From: Emydura subglobosa
Taxonomy: Eukaryota > Chordata > Testudines > Chelidae
DNA length: 64,000 nt
Assembly (NCBI GenBank): GCA_007922225.1
Contig: ML679974.1
Location: forward strand, 9,302,397-9,366,396
Reading direction: 5' to 3'
Within the stretch, counting starts at the first letter, position 1. Each line of letters begins with the position of its first letter. Both the position numbers and the translations under genes were made by a program. This document shows positions 24,080 through 36,029 of the stretch, in pieces. The notes beneath the pieces were generated by a model. That model ran no database searches, had not been told where the DNA came from, and worked only from the letters and a program-made list of their open reading frames with translations.

Positions 24080-24420
24080 CATCCCATTACCACGTTAGCC
24101 TGTATTAACAGTGAGCTCTCATCTGGTAATACATAGCACCTCTGCCTGTGGGTATTAACACATGATGCAAATGAAGATGTAAGGAGGAATCAGCTCATCA
24201 ATCACAATCACAGAGGGACACTGAGCAAGGCAAAAGGATTAGCACTTCAGCCCTACTCAGGTCTCTTTCCTATCACCACTCTACTTTAATTAAACACCAT
24301 CTCTAGTGCTTTATTACCATTGAAAAGCTCAGTGTTGAAGGCTAGCTTTCTGTAATCTAAGTGCTGAAGTTAATTAGAAAAGAGTAAGAGAAAAATGTAC
24401 ATTAAAATTGATGGGATTCC
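24080..24420. promoter_or_regulatory. Candidate conserved noncoding element with POU and homeodomain words
   Basis: A unique, mixed-composition block carrying the octamer ATGCAAAT (24165-24172), TTTAATTAAA (24285-24294) and TTAATTAG (24370-24377). No repeat signature is seen and no coding frame is convincing. The look is that of deep intronic enhancers, which are common around RBFOX1, but conservation has not been tested. Confidence 0.
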
Positions 24421-26145
24421 CCTAACAGAAGTGATCTATACTTTTGTAATAAAGATTTGCCTTTCTGTGGATTTAGAACAACATATTAAATAGCCTTCAT
24501 TAAGCTCCAACCTTTTACTTTGAATCATGGGCGTACCATTGTTTTTTCTGAAGCAAGCATACACATAAATAAGTAGGCTTCCAAACCATTGTTCAGATTT
24601 AACAGGCTCTTAACCAAAGGGTGTTTGACAAAACCTCCCCATCCCCTCAAACATTACATTCATTTGTTTTTATTTTTTAAACTTAACATATTGGATGTTT
24701 GTCTTCATATTTCCACAGACAAACATAAAAGCAGGTCATTACAAAGCTATTAAAAAGTAAACTGTTTCCAAAACAAACAAACAAATACTACAAAATACAT
24801 CTAAGATCCCAACTCAAACAAAAATACACTGGTATCCTCAAAAACAAAATGAAACAAAACTGCAGGGACATTTACAATTTAAACCAAAATATTTAAAAAG
24901 AAGTTTCTCCTTCGCTTGCCTGCCAAGTGACCTGACTTCAGGGTTTTGTGGTTTCTCTGCAGAAGCTGATGATATCACTAACACACAAAACAGAGCAGTT
25001 CATTAGCTACACTGCCATCAACAGAAGCCAGGGACACATTGAACCTTGGATTTAACTGATAAAGTAACTGCTTTTCTAATTTTTAGTCTTGAAATGGAAA
25101 TATATATGTCATACTCTAGTCAAACATATATTCTGATAGGCTGAAATTCACCACTATGCAGAGGGTCTGCTCAAAGCCTAGGCATTTCTGATATCTCACT
25201 TATCTAAATGGGGTCGGGTCTAGTGGTGGACCTTTCTGCATGGGAATGAATTGCTATCTCTGTGATTTGGGATCTTCCTCATCACAAACAATACTTTCAC
25301 ATTTAATGATAAAGACAAGTTGCAGATTTTTAAATAATCAAATCTATTATATAATCCACTGATTGACATGGCAATTTACCCAACTAATACTACAGACAGT
25401 GTATGCACCACCAAAAGGCCCAAAATGTAAATTTTGTAAAAACAGTCATTTATATGGTTAAAAAAAAAAATTCCAATGAAAACAATTATTTTTGAACAAA
25501 TGATTATTTTCTTGCAGTATATGAAACCCAAGCACTGCAGCATTAAGAATCTAAGAAACTGACTTCAGTGATTTATGTTATTAGCAACTACAAGAAGTAA
25601 AATAAAAGAACACAGAATAAGTAAGTAAGTAAAAGAACACAGCTTTTGAAACATACTATTTGGGTTTAAATTGTAAAGAGGAATTTTTAAAGACTTTCCG
25701 TATATTTTTCTTTGAGTTAGAACAACAGGTTTATTTTGTAGTATTGATTTAGGTTCCTTTTTGTTTGTTTTTTAAACACGTGATTTTTGACAGTGACTTT
25801 TTACATATGAAAGCAATAAACATGATGCAAAATCATGATGCAAGTAGATATTTAATTGTACAATCACATAGCAAAAGATTCCTAACCTCTATATAAACAT
25901 TTATTTCATCATATAGATACATACATGAGCTACTTCAGGTCCTAATGAAATAGTCAACAAACACTGTTACATTGACTGCATGTTAAGTGAGACCCTTCAC
26001 TTATCAGATTTCCCCTTTCAGAATTCCAGTTGGTAAATTATATTTTTATATTTTATAAATGTAAATACCTCTCCCAATGTAGAACACACCATAGTATATG
26101 AATGAAAACAAATGTATCCTGATTCAGCAAGGTACTTAAGCCTTT

Positions 26146-26439
26146 GGGCAGGTGTACACTGCCAGCAAAATTCAGCAGCATTTGATGGGGAGTTACACAA
26201 GCTACACAGAGTGGCTTGCGTAACTCCCACTGACTTTGTAACTTCCCTTTAGTGCGCCGTCTCCACTGTGCTGCTCTGATGGGAAATGTGTTCCTGTCGA
26301 TGCAGCACTACGCTTTTTGGGGAGGTGGTTTTATTAGATCGACTTCTGGATTGATTGAGCATGTCTTCACCACCGCTCAATCGAACTGGAAATATTGATC
26401 TACAGTGGCGAATTTGCCGCTGTCAGTGTGTACATAGCC
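26146..26439. mobile_element. Miniature inverted-repeat element
   Basis: Left end GGGCAGGTGTACACTGCCAG and right end, in reverse complement, GGCTATGTACACACTGACAG, flanked by TTT on both sides (26143-26145 and 26440-26442). The 294-bp body is noncoding. Probably a further member of the Harbinger-like miniatures of the region. Confidence 0.
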
Positions 26440-28628
26440 TTTGAGTCCTATTAAAGTCAATGGAACTATTCACACGCATGAACTTACATATGTGTTTAAA
26501 TACCCCAATGTGAGCCATATGTATAACAGTTCCATTAGTATTATATTGTAAACCTACATACATGATTAATTTCAAACTTTGTATTTTTCCAACAACACTG
26601 AAGACTCTTTTTATTTTTTAAAAAAGAGGATCTGCCCAATCCTACACGAGTCAATGTTAGTCTGTCATTGATTTTATTAAGACCAAGATACTTAGTGAAC
26701 AAAGTCAATTTTATTCTTCATGTTTTTTTCTAAGATTATATAACACAAATGCACTTTTAAAATGCCCCTGCATTATCCACAGTTGGTGGGCAGGATTTTA
26801 CTTTCTATGGAATAATTTCTAGGGCTCCACTTGTTAAAAGAAAAAAAACTTCTTATATAGGAGCTTCATGATTTCTGTGCAGAACTTTTACTGTACGTGG
26901 GCGTGCCTTATTTGCATAGTGGCATGTGGGTAGGATTTGGACAAGCATACTGAAGTACATGACAATCAAAAATAGAGATGTAGAAAATCTCTTATAGCTC
27001 CAAAAAGTTCTGTGCTCAAGTTTCACTCAGGTACACATTTTAATGGGGGAACTTATGTACTAAATTCTGGATCATATTCATAAAATAAAAAGGTTTTGAG
27101 CATTTTAGTTTCTATGGGGTGCCAGGGTAAACCTAGAATAATTTAATGTGTTATTCTATCCAAGGTCTGGCACAGCAAAATCAATTCCCACTGGAATTTT
27201 GATCAGTGTCGAGAATTTGCATGTGATTTTTCCATCTACTGATACAAAAAACAAGTTATAGCTAATCTCAGTCACCAATGTATTGTCAATTTAATAACAG
27301 ATCCTTCTTTTGATGTGATTTGACTGTCATTAGAGCTCCAAACATAGTGAATTGTTTTGCTAATACTACTTGAGAAGAGAAAACTGAAGCCAAAATGTGA
27401 AATAAGAGACTACTTGGGACAATTTCTAAGTATGGTATAGGTCTTCATCCTGCTACCAACAACTCATTAGCTAACCCAAGTTAAGAACAAACCCTTTTTT
27501 TGCATTGCAGACATATCCTTTGATAGGAGCTACTATCACTTGCTGGGTGAGCAATAGATGAACTAAGTGAAAACTGTGCTGAGATCCCAGATTATGTCAG
27601 CAGCCAATTTGCAAATCCACTTTGCTGTTCAAATTGCCTCATTCACCCACAGTTGTGGCTGTTAAGTATCTAGCAAGGTGCTACTGTGGCTTTCATTTGG
27701 GTATCCCTGCAAACAGACTCTACTATTAGGGTTTCTTTTGTTTTAAAGACTTCTCTTTCTAATCTGCTTTATGCTCTTTAGAAAGTAATAAATAAATAAT
27801 AGAAGAGCAGAAGGGTGAGTCCTCTAGCCACTTATCTGGAAATTGTTCTGCTTATTTTCAGCACTTTTACCACATCTGCATCTCCCATGAGCAGCAGCAA
27901 GAAACAGAATCACAGAATTACACTATAGGGATGTACAATTGAGATGTGACCATTTGTTCCCCCCAAAATTCATTCTAAATCCCATCATAGCTGACATATG
28001 TCATTTCTCAACTTTATCCTGCTGCCAACAGTGGGGGCTTCAAGGAACATTCAGCTTGTGCCACATTTCTATGAGATGGAATATAAATGACTAAGAATTA
28101 TTTTATATTTTTATGTAATAAGCAGGGGCATCATTTGCATGAGGAGAGGTGGATACAGTTGCCTCCCCCATCTTTTCATACGTGTATATGCTCTATTACA
28201 TCTTCCATGTCCTCTCCCCCGAAAAGATATAATATAATCACATATAATCTATATGCTGAAACAAATTTGCCCTCCTCCCCCCAGTCTTTCAGTTATGACG
28301 TCTCTGGCAATAATGAAATTTTTCACATACAGTACCAAGACGGTGTGATAAATGACATTATTAATGTAAGCATGTATTCCTAGTTTGGAAATCTGTTATT
28401 AATACTATCTACCTAGGTATAGCTCAAGGTATAGCTAGGTATAGCTCATTATGTATATGCTGATTTGCTCTCATATCCAAATGTTTACTTGTATAAGAAT
28501 CAGAACAAAATAACAACTATTGTATTGTTGTGTGACAAAGATTCTGGACCTACGTCCATAATACATAGTTCATGAAAATAACAACAAATACTGCTTAGAG
28601 AAAATTAACCAGAACCTGATCAAAATTA

Positions 28629-28844
28629 GGGCTCATCCACACAGGAAAATATTACCAGTTATGCCAATACAATTGTACTGATATAATTAAACGAATATAG
28701 TTTTACTGGTATAAACCCCCATGTGAACACTCTTTTTTCAATATAAGAGTGGCCCTCTTATTCCAGAATAAGTGTGTCCACCAGTGGGGGGAAGTGGTTT
28801 ATACTTTAGCTATATAGGTATAACTTCTCTGTGCAGACAAGCCC
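28629..28844. mobile_element. Miniature inverted-repeat element (Harbinger-like)
   Basis: Left end GGGCTCATCCACACAGG and right end, in reverse complement, GGGCTTGTCTGCACAGAG, with TTA outside the left end and TCA outside the right. About 216 bp, noncoding. The GGGCTTGTCTACAC end type is shared with the 30.3 and 32.8 kb elements. Confidence 0.
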
Positions 28845-29332
28845 TCAGAAACAACCAGTCAATGTGGTCTGTGAAGGACCCCACCTGAGCCAGTTGGTTA
28901 AGACTTTGAAAGATAACTATTAATCATTGTTAAAAAATCACGGTATGTTTAATGGCTCATCTCTTAGTTGCATCTTTTTTCAGTGGAGACATAATGTGTC
29001 CAGATCCATGTCTATCTTCCACTAACACATTTCTGTTTATTCAGTATAGTTATTCCTATTTTGGAACACTGTAGCTCCCTCCCAGTAGAGTCATATATTG
29101 GTGCGTGGCAATGTGGACTTTCACCTAGAGAATTCAGGAAGTCCCTTCAGCCCTATTGCAGGTGCAGAAACCTACTCTGGAAAATGGGGATGGCTACTCT
29201 AGATCAAGGAAGGCATGTCTGGATATGTAAACTGACTGAGAGGAGGGTAAGTCTTGATAGAAGAGCTATCAGGACACAGCCAGGGATTGGCCTCTGGACA
29301 GCAAGCAATGCTGACAGGAGGACCCTCTAGTG

Positions 29333-29772
29333 CAGAGGTCCTCAAACTGTGGGGTGCACCTCCTTGGGGGACATGGAGGAATGTTCGGAGCCAGGAGGGA
29401 GCAACGCTCTGCTCCAGTCCCACACCCCCAACCATGGTCACAGGCCCAGCTCCGACCCAGCCTCGGCTCCTAGTCCCCCGGCAGCAGCTCCCAGCTGCAA
29501 TCTCAGTCTCCAGTGCCCAGCCACAGCCACTCAGCCTCTGGCCCACGCCCGCCCCGGCCGCAGCTCTTGGCCTGGCCTTGGTTCCAGTCCCTGGCCTCGC
29601 CGCAGCCCCCGGCCCCAACCCCACTCCCAGCCTTTTCCTTGGCCCTGATTGTGGCCCCCACTCCCAGCCTCAGTCCCCCAACTGCAGCTCCGCTCCCAGC
29701 CCCAGCTGGGGAAGGAGGAGTGTAGACAGGAGTAAAGGGGGGGCACGATGGAAAAAAGTTTGGGGACCACTG
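29333..29772. mobile_element. Non-autonomous hAT miniature, GC-rich
   Basis: Ends CAGAGGTCCTCAAACTGTGG and, in reverse complement, CAGTGGTCCCCAAACTTTTT, flanked by a perfect 8-bp duplication CTCTAGTG (29325-29332 and 29773-29780). Eight-base duplications and CAGNGG ends are the hAT signature. The interior is strikingly GC-rich, built of CTCCCAGCCTC/CCCAGCC-type repeats, and no transposase is encoded. It accounts for all the long overlapping open frames between 29199 and 29778 (up to 174 codons), which are Pro/Ser/Ala-rich low-complexity artefacts. Confidence 0.
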
Positions 29773-30177
29773 CTCTAGTGGTCAGAGTGAGAGAGGGCTG
29801 CTTTCAGGAGATGTAAGATATTCACTTCTCTTATTTTTCTCTGTAACTACTTTGAAAATGCCTTATCTCTTTAGCTGATGAGAAATGTAAATCTAGATAT
29901 TCTAGGCAAACAATTGCTTTTATTTTAATTCATTTTTCTCAATATTTTTAACAGACCTTGTTTTTATTCAGATTCTTCTTGTATCGCTAATTTCACACAG
30001 ACATCCCTACAAAAAAGAGAACCCCTTAACCTCCAAGGAGAGGTCTGGCTGGATGGACCATGGACAAAGGTATTCTATCCCAGTGAGCTGTGTTGCCCAC
30101 AGGCTATGGTGGACAAGCACAAGGCGAGGAGCTGAAAGATGGAGGAGAAGAGCGTTGGTGGTGGTGTTACTTATATT

Positions 30178-30265
30178 GGCCCAGATCCTCGAAAGTATTT
30201 AGGCTCCTAACTTCCACTGAAATCAAAAGAAGTTAGGAGTTTAAATACCATTGAGGATCTGGGCC
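30178..30265. repeat. 88-bp palindromic miniature
   Basis: Perfect 13-bp arms GGCCCAGATCCTC (30178-30190) and GAGGATCTGGGCC (30253-30265), with further inner pairing of GTATTTAGGCTCCTAACTTC with GAAGTTAGGAGTTTAAATAC. This is a nearly full hairpin belonging to a turtle-type '(G)GGCCAGATCCTCAG' family. Confidence 0.
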
Positions 30266-30293
30266 ATTGTTGAGTTTGTTATAAGCATTGGCT

Positions 30294-30575
30294 AGGTCTT
30301 GTCAACATTAAAAATATTAGGTCAGGTTAACTACATCAGTCAGGCTTGTGAAAAATCCACAGCCCAGAGTCATGCAGTAAAACTGACCTAACCCTGGGCG
30401 TAGACAGCACTAAATCAGCAGAAGAATTCTTCCATCAACCTAGATACCACCTCTTGGGGAGGTGGCTTACCTATGCTGACAGGAGAACCCTTCCATTGGT
30501 GTAGGTTGTGGCTACTCTGATGCACTACAGTGGCACAGGTGTGCTGCTGTAGTGTTTTAAGTATAGACAAGCCCT
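30294..30575. mobile_element. Miniature inverted-repeat element (family shared with 32846-33143)
   Basis: Left end AGGTCTTGTCAACATTAAAA and right end, in reverse complement, AGGGCTTGTCTATACTTAAA. It contains GGGCGTAGACAGCACTAAAT, GAAGAATTCTTCCATCAACC and CTATGCTGACAGGAGAACCC, which recur in the element at 32.8 kb. Noncoding. Confidence 0.
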
Positions 30576-32096
30576 CACTGCTGTTGTAATTCTAACTGAA
30601 AGAAAAGGACAAGGAGGTCAATAATTCTGACTCTTACAAATTACTTAATACGTTTCAGATTGCAGGCACCATTTGTGTCTGAAGGAGAAACCATTTTATG
30701 CACAGTCATACAGTGGATTGCACATCATTATCGAATCTCTGGTTGTTGACAAGTTCCCTAAAATGCTTCTGACCACTCCAGTGATAGAAAAAGATTTAAA
30801 AGGTTGCCCAATTCAGAATGGGGGACATGTGTGCAAGAGGGGAGCACATCATGATTTATTTGAAAGTTGATTTGATACCAGCTACAAAACCAATAAATAA
30901 ACTAAACTAAACATAAAATAAAATTCAAGCACCAGACTTGAAAACAAACAAACACTGCCTGTTTGGCTTTAAATCTGAAGCAGTAACACATAAAATAAAA
31001 GGTGAGTCTATAAAAAGCAGTGCATTTGTCTGCTGCACTTTCTTGTAAAAGCTCAGACATCTGTGAATTTCATAACAGATTTAACAACTTGACAACAATG
31101 TATCTGCAAAATAAAGACTAGTTGCCTTATTATGCAAATACAACATTCAAATCTCTGTCCTCAAAGACATTCCTTACATACTAGTATACTCAAAACCTGG
31201 CACATCAAAAAGATTGCAAAACTTCCCTCACCCAATAAATAAGTGGGGAAAGTCACAAGTTATAAAGGGGAATTCCTTACTGCTATTAGTTGTGAGACAA
31301 ACGTTAACATATAAGCTCATTATTAAGCATTCAGCTAGAATTTGGCTTCTTTTTGCTCAGAGGATTAATGACCTGCCTGTAAAATATCTGCCATAAGAAC
31401 ACAAAACTGAATCCAAACTCTCTCTCTATGTGACCATTTTATTGATATATGATTTCAAAGCCAATGCACAGATTGTGCAGAGTATAGGAGCACTCTAAAT
31501 TAGTCCTATTGCTAGCAATGTAAACCATTATTGCATCTGGGCCTAGTCGCAATTTTTGTCTCAACCACACTGTGAATGTCAGTGGAAAGTAGAGGGTTTT
31601 CGATTGAAAGCCAAGAGGAGAGTCACAAATTCTTGAGACTGCCCACAAATATTCCCAGGACTACTGCCTCGTTTTCAGCAGATGGCTCTGCATTTCCAAA
31701 TATGCAATTGAAAGCAAATTAATTCATTAAAAGGTGAAATAATGCAAACGTTACTCAGGAGGACCAGGAAACAGAGCGGGCCCTCCAGCAGCTAAACATG
31801 TTACATATCCAGAGGCAAATCCCCAATTTTTCTGAAATTACTCCTAGGAACCTCAGATAACATAGCAAATCACAAGAGGTAGAACTGAGTTGCCTCAACA
31901 GCTAACCTCTGCAATCTCAGGTAACTAACAGGAGAAATACCCACATTGTCCTAACAGAAGATCCTTGATCTCTGTTCCAGAAAAAACAAGGATAAAAATA
32001 AAAAAACAAATGTATGATTCCCGCCACTGTTCTCTGTTAGAAAATTCCTTCCCAACATGAAATTTAGTCATCAGTTTAACCTGGTGCAAAAATCAC

Positions 32097-32112
32097 TATA
32101 TATATATATATA
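32097..32112. repeat. (TA)8 tract
   Basis: An uninterrupted TA run about 50 bp before the Penelope-like remnant. Confidence 0.
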
Positions 32113-32144
32113 GCAGTGAGGCAAAAGCAATGGGGAAACTATTT

Positions 32145-32240
32145 TTTTTGCGTCTTACATCTGATGAAGTGGGTTGCAGCCCACAAAAGCTTATGCCTAC
32201 AGAAATTTAATTTGTTAGTCTTTAAAGTGCTACAGGACTC
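32145..32240 (+). mobile_element. Penelope-like element fragment with hammerhead-like core
   Basis: It contains CATCTGATGAAGTGGGTTGC, CCCACAAAAGCTTATGCC, TTAATTTGTTAGTCTTTAAA and GTGCTACAGGACTC, in the same order as the copies at 10.7 kb. It is truncated on both sides and followed by T/G runs (32247-32280). No coding capacity. Confidence 0.
32161..32197 (+). ncRNA. Hammerhead-ribozyme-like core, inactive by G12 change
   Basis: CTGATGA (32161-32167), GTGGG/CCCAC stem II (32169-32173 and 32180-32184), then AAAA where GAAA is expected (32185-32188), then the minimal stem III GC-TTAT-GC. The G12 position, a catalytic residue of hammerheads, is A here, and C follows stem III instead of U, so self-cleavage is not expected. 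Confidence 0.
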
Positions 32241-32474
32241 TTGGGGTTTTTTTTTTTTGGTTTTTTTTTTGGTTTTTTTTAATCATTCCTTTAAACAGAT
32301 CCAAAGTACTTGAAATGTCTGTTCATGAAAATACTAATTTCATGCAAATTCAGTTTGCAAAATCCAGTTTAAACTTGACATTTTGTGTTTTCAAAATGTC
32401 ATGCCAAATTACCATCTTTGGTAATTTTGGCTTGTGGAGACAAATCAGGAGTGATAAAGCAACACAAAAACCAG

Positions 32475-32497
32475 TCTCTCTCTCTCTCTCTCTCTCT
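32475..32497. repeat. (TC)n microsatellite
   Basis: About 11 TC units. It produces Ser-Leu and Arg-Glu runs in spurious open frames on both strands. Confidence 0.
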
Positions 32498-32845
32498 TTC
32501 TGACACATACACTACACAGATCAGGTTAGGAAGGACAGAAGGAGCCAAGGATGTGTACACTTCCAGAAGTGTCCGGGACATCTGTCTCAAACCCAACTGA
32601 GAAAGCGCTCTATCACTTTGAGGCTGCTCTCACACAGCGTAAGCAGGCACTGCAGAGGTATGAGGAGACCCAGAGTAGGTGGGCTGAGTAGTTTCAGCAG
32701 GAGATAAAAGCCTATTTCACTGCGGTTCAAGTAAAGAGTTTATGTCATGGAGTGTGTAATTTAGTTGGCTGAGGTACCTATGAGAGGGGTGGGAGTAAAT
32801 ACAGGCAACTCCTCTACTGCATCTCCACTCCCAGACTCTCCTCCG

Positions 32846-33143
32846 AGGGCTGTTCTACCCTGGAAACTTGCATTGCCATAGCTACCTCACTTCGGGGCGT
32901 GCCAAATCCATATCCCTGAGTGATGTAGTTAAGCCGAGCTAACCCCCGGTGTAGACAGCGCTAGGTCACGGGAAGAATTCTTTCACTGACCTCGCTGGCT
33001 ACCACCTCTCATGGAGATGGATTATCTATGCTGACAGGAGAACCCTTCCCATCAGCATAGGTAGCATCTACACTGAAGCGCTACATCAGTTTGTGCTGCC
33101 TACTTGTGCTGACTCTACTTGTGTTGTCATTGTGAACAACTCT
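32846..33143. mobile_element. Miniature inverted-repeat element (family shared with 30294-30575)
   Basis: Left end AGGGCTGTTCTACCCTGG, right end degenerate (reverse complement AGAGTTGTTCACAATG). Shared internal words with the 30.3 kb element are GTGTAGACAGCGCTAGGTCA, GAAGAATTCTT, TACCACCTCTC and CTATGCTGACAGGAGAACCC. Noncoding. Confidence 0.
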
Positions 33144-33536
33144 GCTGGATGTGGCAGCTGCCCAAGAAGGGAGCCATTTGAGGAGACATGACTTTAATCA
33201 AGAATTTTGGACAGCAAATTAGAGGCAGAGGGCATATATATTGTCATTATGACATAGTAGCAGAATCCCACCAGAGCAAGTTGGGTGACAAAAATGTGGC
33301 ACTATGAAAAATTTCCCTTAAGTCCTCCTAACATGGGTCTACTAATAACCTGAAAATCTATCTACTGCAAATAAAACTGTTTCCTATAAATTCTATTTAT
33401 TTATCACTGTACAAAGACAACATTCTGTACAGAAATGGTTTGGAGTGTGTGGCTGCCCTGTGGAATATTGAATGCCTGTAGTGGTGAAACTTATTGGTTT
33501 GCTTTTGAATAGCTAGACCAATATTTTCAAACTTCT

Positions 33537-33642
33537 GAGTCTGAAGTTATTTACTTAAATCCATATTTAAGCATGTTGCAGGTTGAGTTTCAGAGGCACT
33601 GCTGTGCATCCACAACTGCTATGGAGGTTTGAAAATATTGGC
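33537..33642. repeat. Palindromic miniature element
   Basis: Arms CCAATATTTTCAAAC (33538-33552) and GTTTGAAAATATTGG (33627-33641), with inner words related to the 'lower-than TCAGAGGCACTG' palindromic family also seen at 58.3 kb. About 105 bp. Confidence 0.
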
Positions 33643-34959
33643 TTGTCTATTTCATTTGACATTAAAATTGTATGTTAAGTAGTGGGGAGATTTAACTGTT
33701 AAAGCCAGGGCCATCATTTATCTGGAACACTCGTTTGTCTTTTTAAAAAGCAAGATATTAATTTGTTTCTAGAAATGCTACAGTTCTAACGTTGGAATCC
33801 TAATGTTTGGACCTTAAGAATGCTAAAAATTATTAAATTAATTTTCAAGGTTTTGAGGGGGGGGAAAGTAAACATTTATTAAGATTTATACTGGAATTGG
33901 AACATTACAAAACAGGTTTTTCTTGTTGTTATTAAGTGTGTAGTTTTTGAAAATGGGAGTCTAGAAATAGGCATGGTAACCACCAACCCTTTGGGGTATT
34001 TTGTTTGCCTTCTTTAAAAAAATCTACTTCGAATAGTATTGATTACAGTTAGAGGATGATCTGATTTAAAGCTAGCAGTGCAAATGATCTTAATCCTGTG
34101 AAGCCACTGCAAACAAACAAACTACAGATGGATCAAACAGCCAAGACATTTGTTTTAAATCCTATAAATAAAAGCTTTCATTTAAAGCTTCCTGAGATGA
34201 AAAATATTAGTATAGCTTATTTTAATCAGATTGCATCTGTTTTTCTAATGATATTTTAGGCTGTTAAACTTTCTCCGTCACAAAAAAAGAGCCCTGTGTT
34301 TTGTGACTGATTTTGGCAGTTTATCTCATGCATTGTAGACATAAACATAGAGAGGCAAATCCTCAGCTGGGGTAAATTGTCACAGTGCCACCGGTTGAGG
34401 ATTTTCTCTTATAGTTCAGTTGAAAGTCCAATATTCAGTGGTTGTTGGGGTATAGCTTTGACATTTTTAACACTGAGGAAATAAACACCACTAATTTGTT
34501 AATAGCTAAGAAACTAAAAAGGCTAAGCTGTTAATTAGTACATAAAGGCCAAAGGGAAAAAACAGACATGGTAGCAAATATGTTCACGTTGTTTCCTCTC
34601 TTTGTTTTCTTAAGGATGCTCTTAAGATTTTTCCTGTTTGTAGCCTAAGCCCAGACTGTTTACAGTTCTCTTATTTTTAAAAGTTCATATATTTAGGTAG
34701 ACACACATTTTCAGTCACACCCTCTTTCATGTTTAATTAGTGTATGGAAAAGAAAGACCATATTTTCCATCATACTGTGTTTAATTAAAAAAATAAAAAA
34801 TAATTCTGAGGACTATTCTCAGGCAAAAGAATTAAAAGAAGCCCTTGTGAACTTGACTTGCATGTAACTGCTGCCATCTTAATAAGGTGAGAGCAGATTT
34901 TGAATCCCAGGCAAATTCAGAAGCTGCAGCCTAGTCCCTGCCATATGGAGACAGCCTGG

Positions 34960-35240
34960 AATCTGTCAAGTTCACTTAGCACATTTTATCTTTGGGGAGT
35001 CAGTCAGGCAAGCTAGATCGGAATAAACAGAATGCTGTTGAGATCTGGAGGCTAATGCTGGTACAGGCTGGACTACTGAACCAAAAAAATCAGTTTTAAA
35101 TAAACATGTGCTTGACTAGAAAAATTAGCAATAATTAGAGCTGTGTGGGCATTGGAACAATTATATCTGAATTTTATTGGGCTCTGGAAAGCTCTACAAT
35201 CTCTTTGAACTTGAGAATTAACCACACCTGAATCTTTCCC
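34960..35240. promoter_or_regulatory. Candidate conserved noncoding element
   Basis: A unique block without repeat signatures. It contains CAATAATTAGAGC, GAACAATTATATC and TTGAGAATTAACCACACC. AACCACA is a RUNX-type word. The call rests on appearance only. Confidence 0.
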
Positions 35241-35717
35241 TTCCTTCTTCCGTTAACATAAAGCATGGTTTTATCATTCTATAATCTATATTCAGACAAA
35301 GGTCTAATTATTTTGAAATATTCATATATATAATGTACATAAAAATTATACAACCCATTTTTCTCATTGAGAGAACAACAAGATGGGTAACAGTGTTCAC
35401 ATGATTTACATGCAGGTCAAAGCTTCTTCATGCTCTGATAGAAGGAGACAGAAGTCTGGGCCTCCAAACCTATAAAATTCTGTATTGATGGATGAGGATA
35501 AGGTGGTCTTTGTTGAGCTTTGGGTAAGAGCCAGAATCTTAAATGTAATCTTCTGCACATGCTTTTGCTGATATTCAGCATAAAAATAACATAAGCCGTA
35601 TCTATTTTTGTTAGTTGGTTTGAACCAGACCCAATTCTGTCAACTCACTTATAGAAAGCAGGACAATAAATGAACAGAAGTTTTAAAACGCCTCATCTTC
35701 CTTATTCATTACATTAG

Positions 35718-36029
35718 CATTTCTTAAACTGTGATGTGTAGACAACCGGTGGTCTGCGGATCACTTGCTGGTTGTGGTCCACAGACAGCTGGCTGCTACA
35801 TGGTGCTGGCTCTTTTTGTTTTTCCAGCTGCTAAATCAAAAAGACATTGTGAAAACAAAACAAACATGGGACCTTCCGTATATTACTTTTCTATATCAAC
35901 AATTATGTTGTTCACCATATGACCATGAATGACAGGAAAAGTGGACTGTGCGATGCTGAACGGAAAGCGAGGTGTCTACAGCACCCTAAATTGCGGATCG
36001 TACTATGAAAAGAAGTTTTAGAACCCTTG
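35718..36029. mobile_element. Eroded hAT-like miniature
   Basis: Left end CATTTCTTAAACTGTGATG and right end, in reverse complement, CAAGGGTTCTAAAACTTC, matching a degenerate CANNGGTTCTNAAACT hAT end. Outside, TACATTAG (left) and TACTATGT (right) may be a decayed 8-bp duplication. No transposase; the plus-strand 63-codon frame at 35731 is within it. Confidence 0.

Larger units (their letters stand above)
18588..29324 (-). other. RBFOX1: RBFOX1 intron segment with candidate regulatory blocks
   Basis: No gene is recognisable. It includes a palindromic miniature at 19408-19572, a MIR-like remnant at 20805-21000, a short tandem duplication at 22376-22444, a probable interspersed repeat at about 22480-23100, a candidate conserved block at 24080-24420, a miniature at 26146-26439 and another at 28629-28844. 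A small GGTATAGCT tandem lies near 28418-28448. The remainder is AT-rich, unique-looking DNA. Confidence 0.

Noticed and set aside
29199..29778. Overlapping long open frames on both strands (174, 141 and 99 codons)
   Set aside because: All are Pro/Ser/Ala-rich, lie within the GC-rich hAT miniature bounded by CTCTAGTG duplications, and have no domain.
32315..32600. Overlapping frames with Ser-Leu and Arg-Glu runs on both strands
   Set aside because: Translations of the TC microsatellite at 32475-32497.
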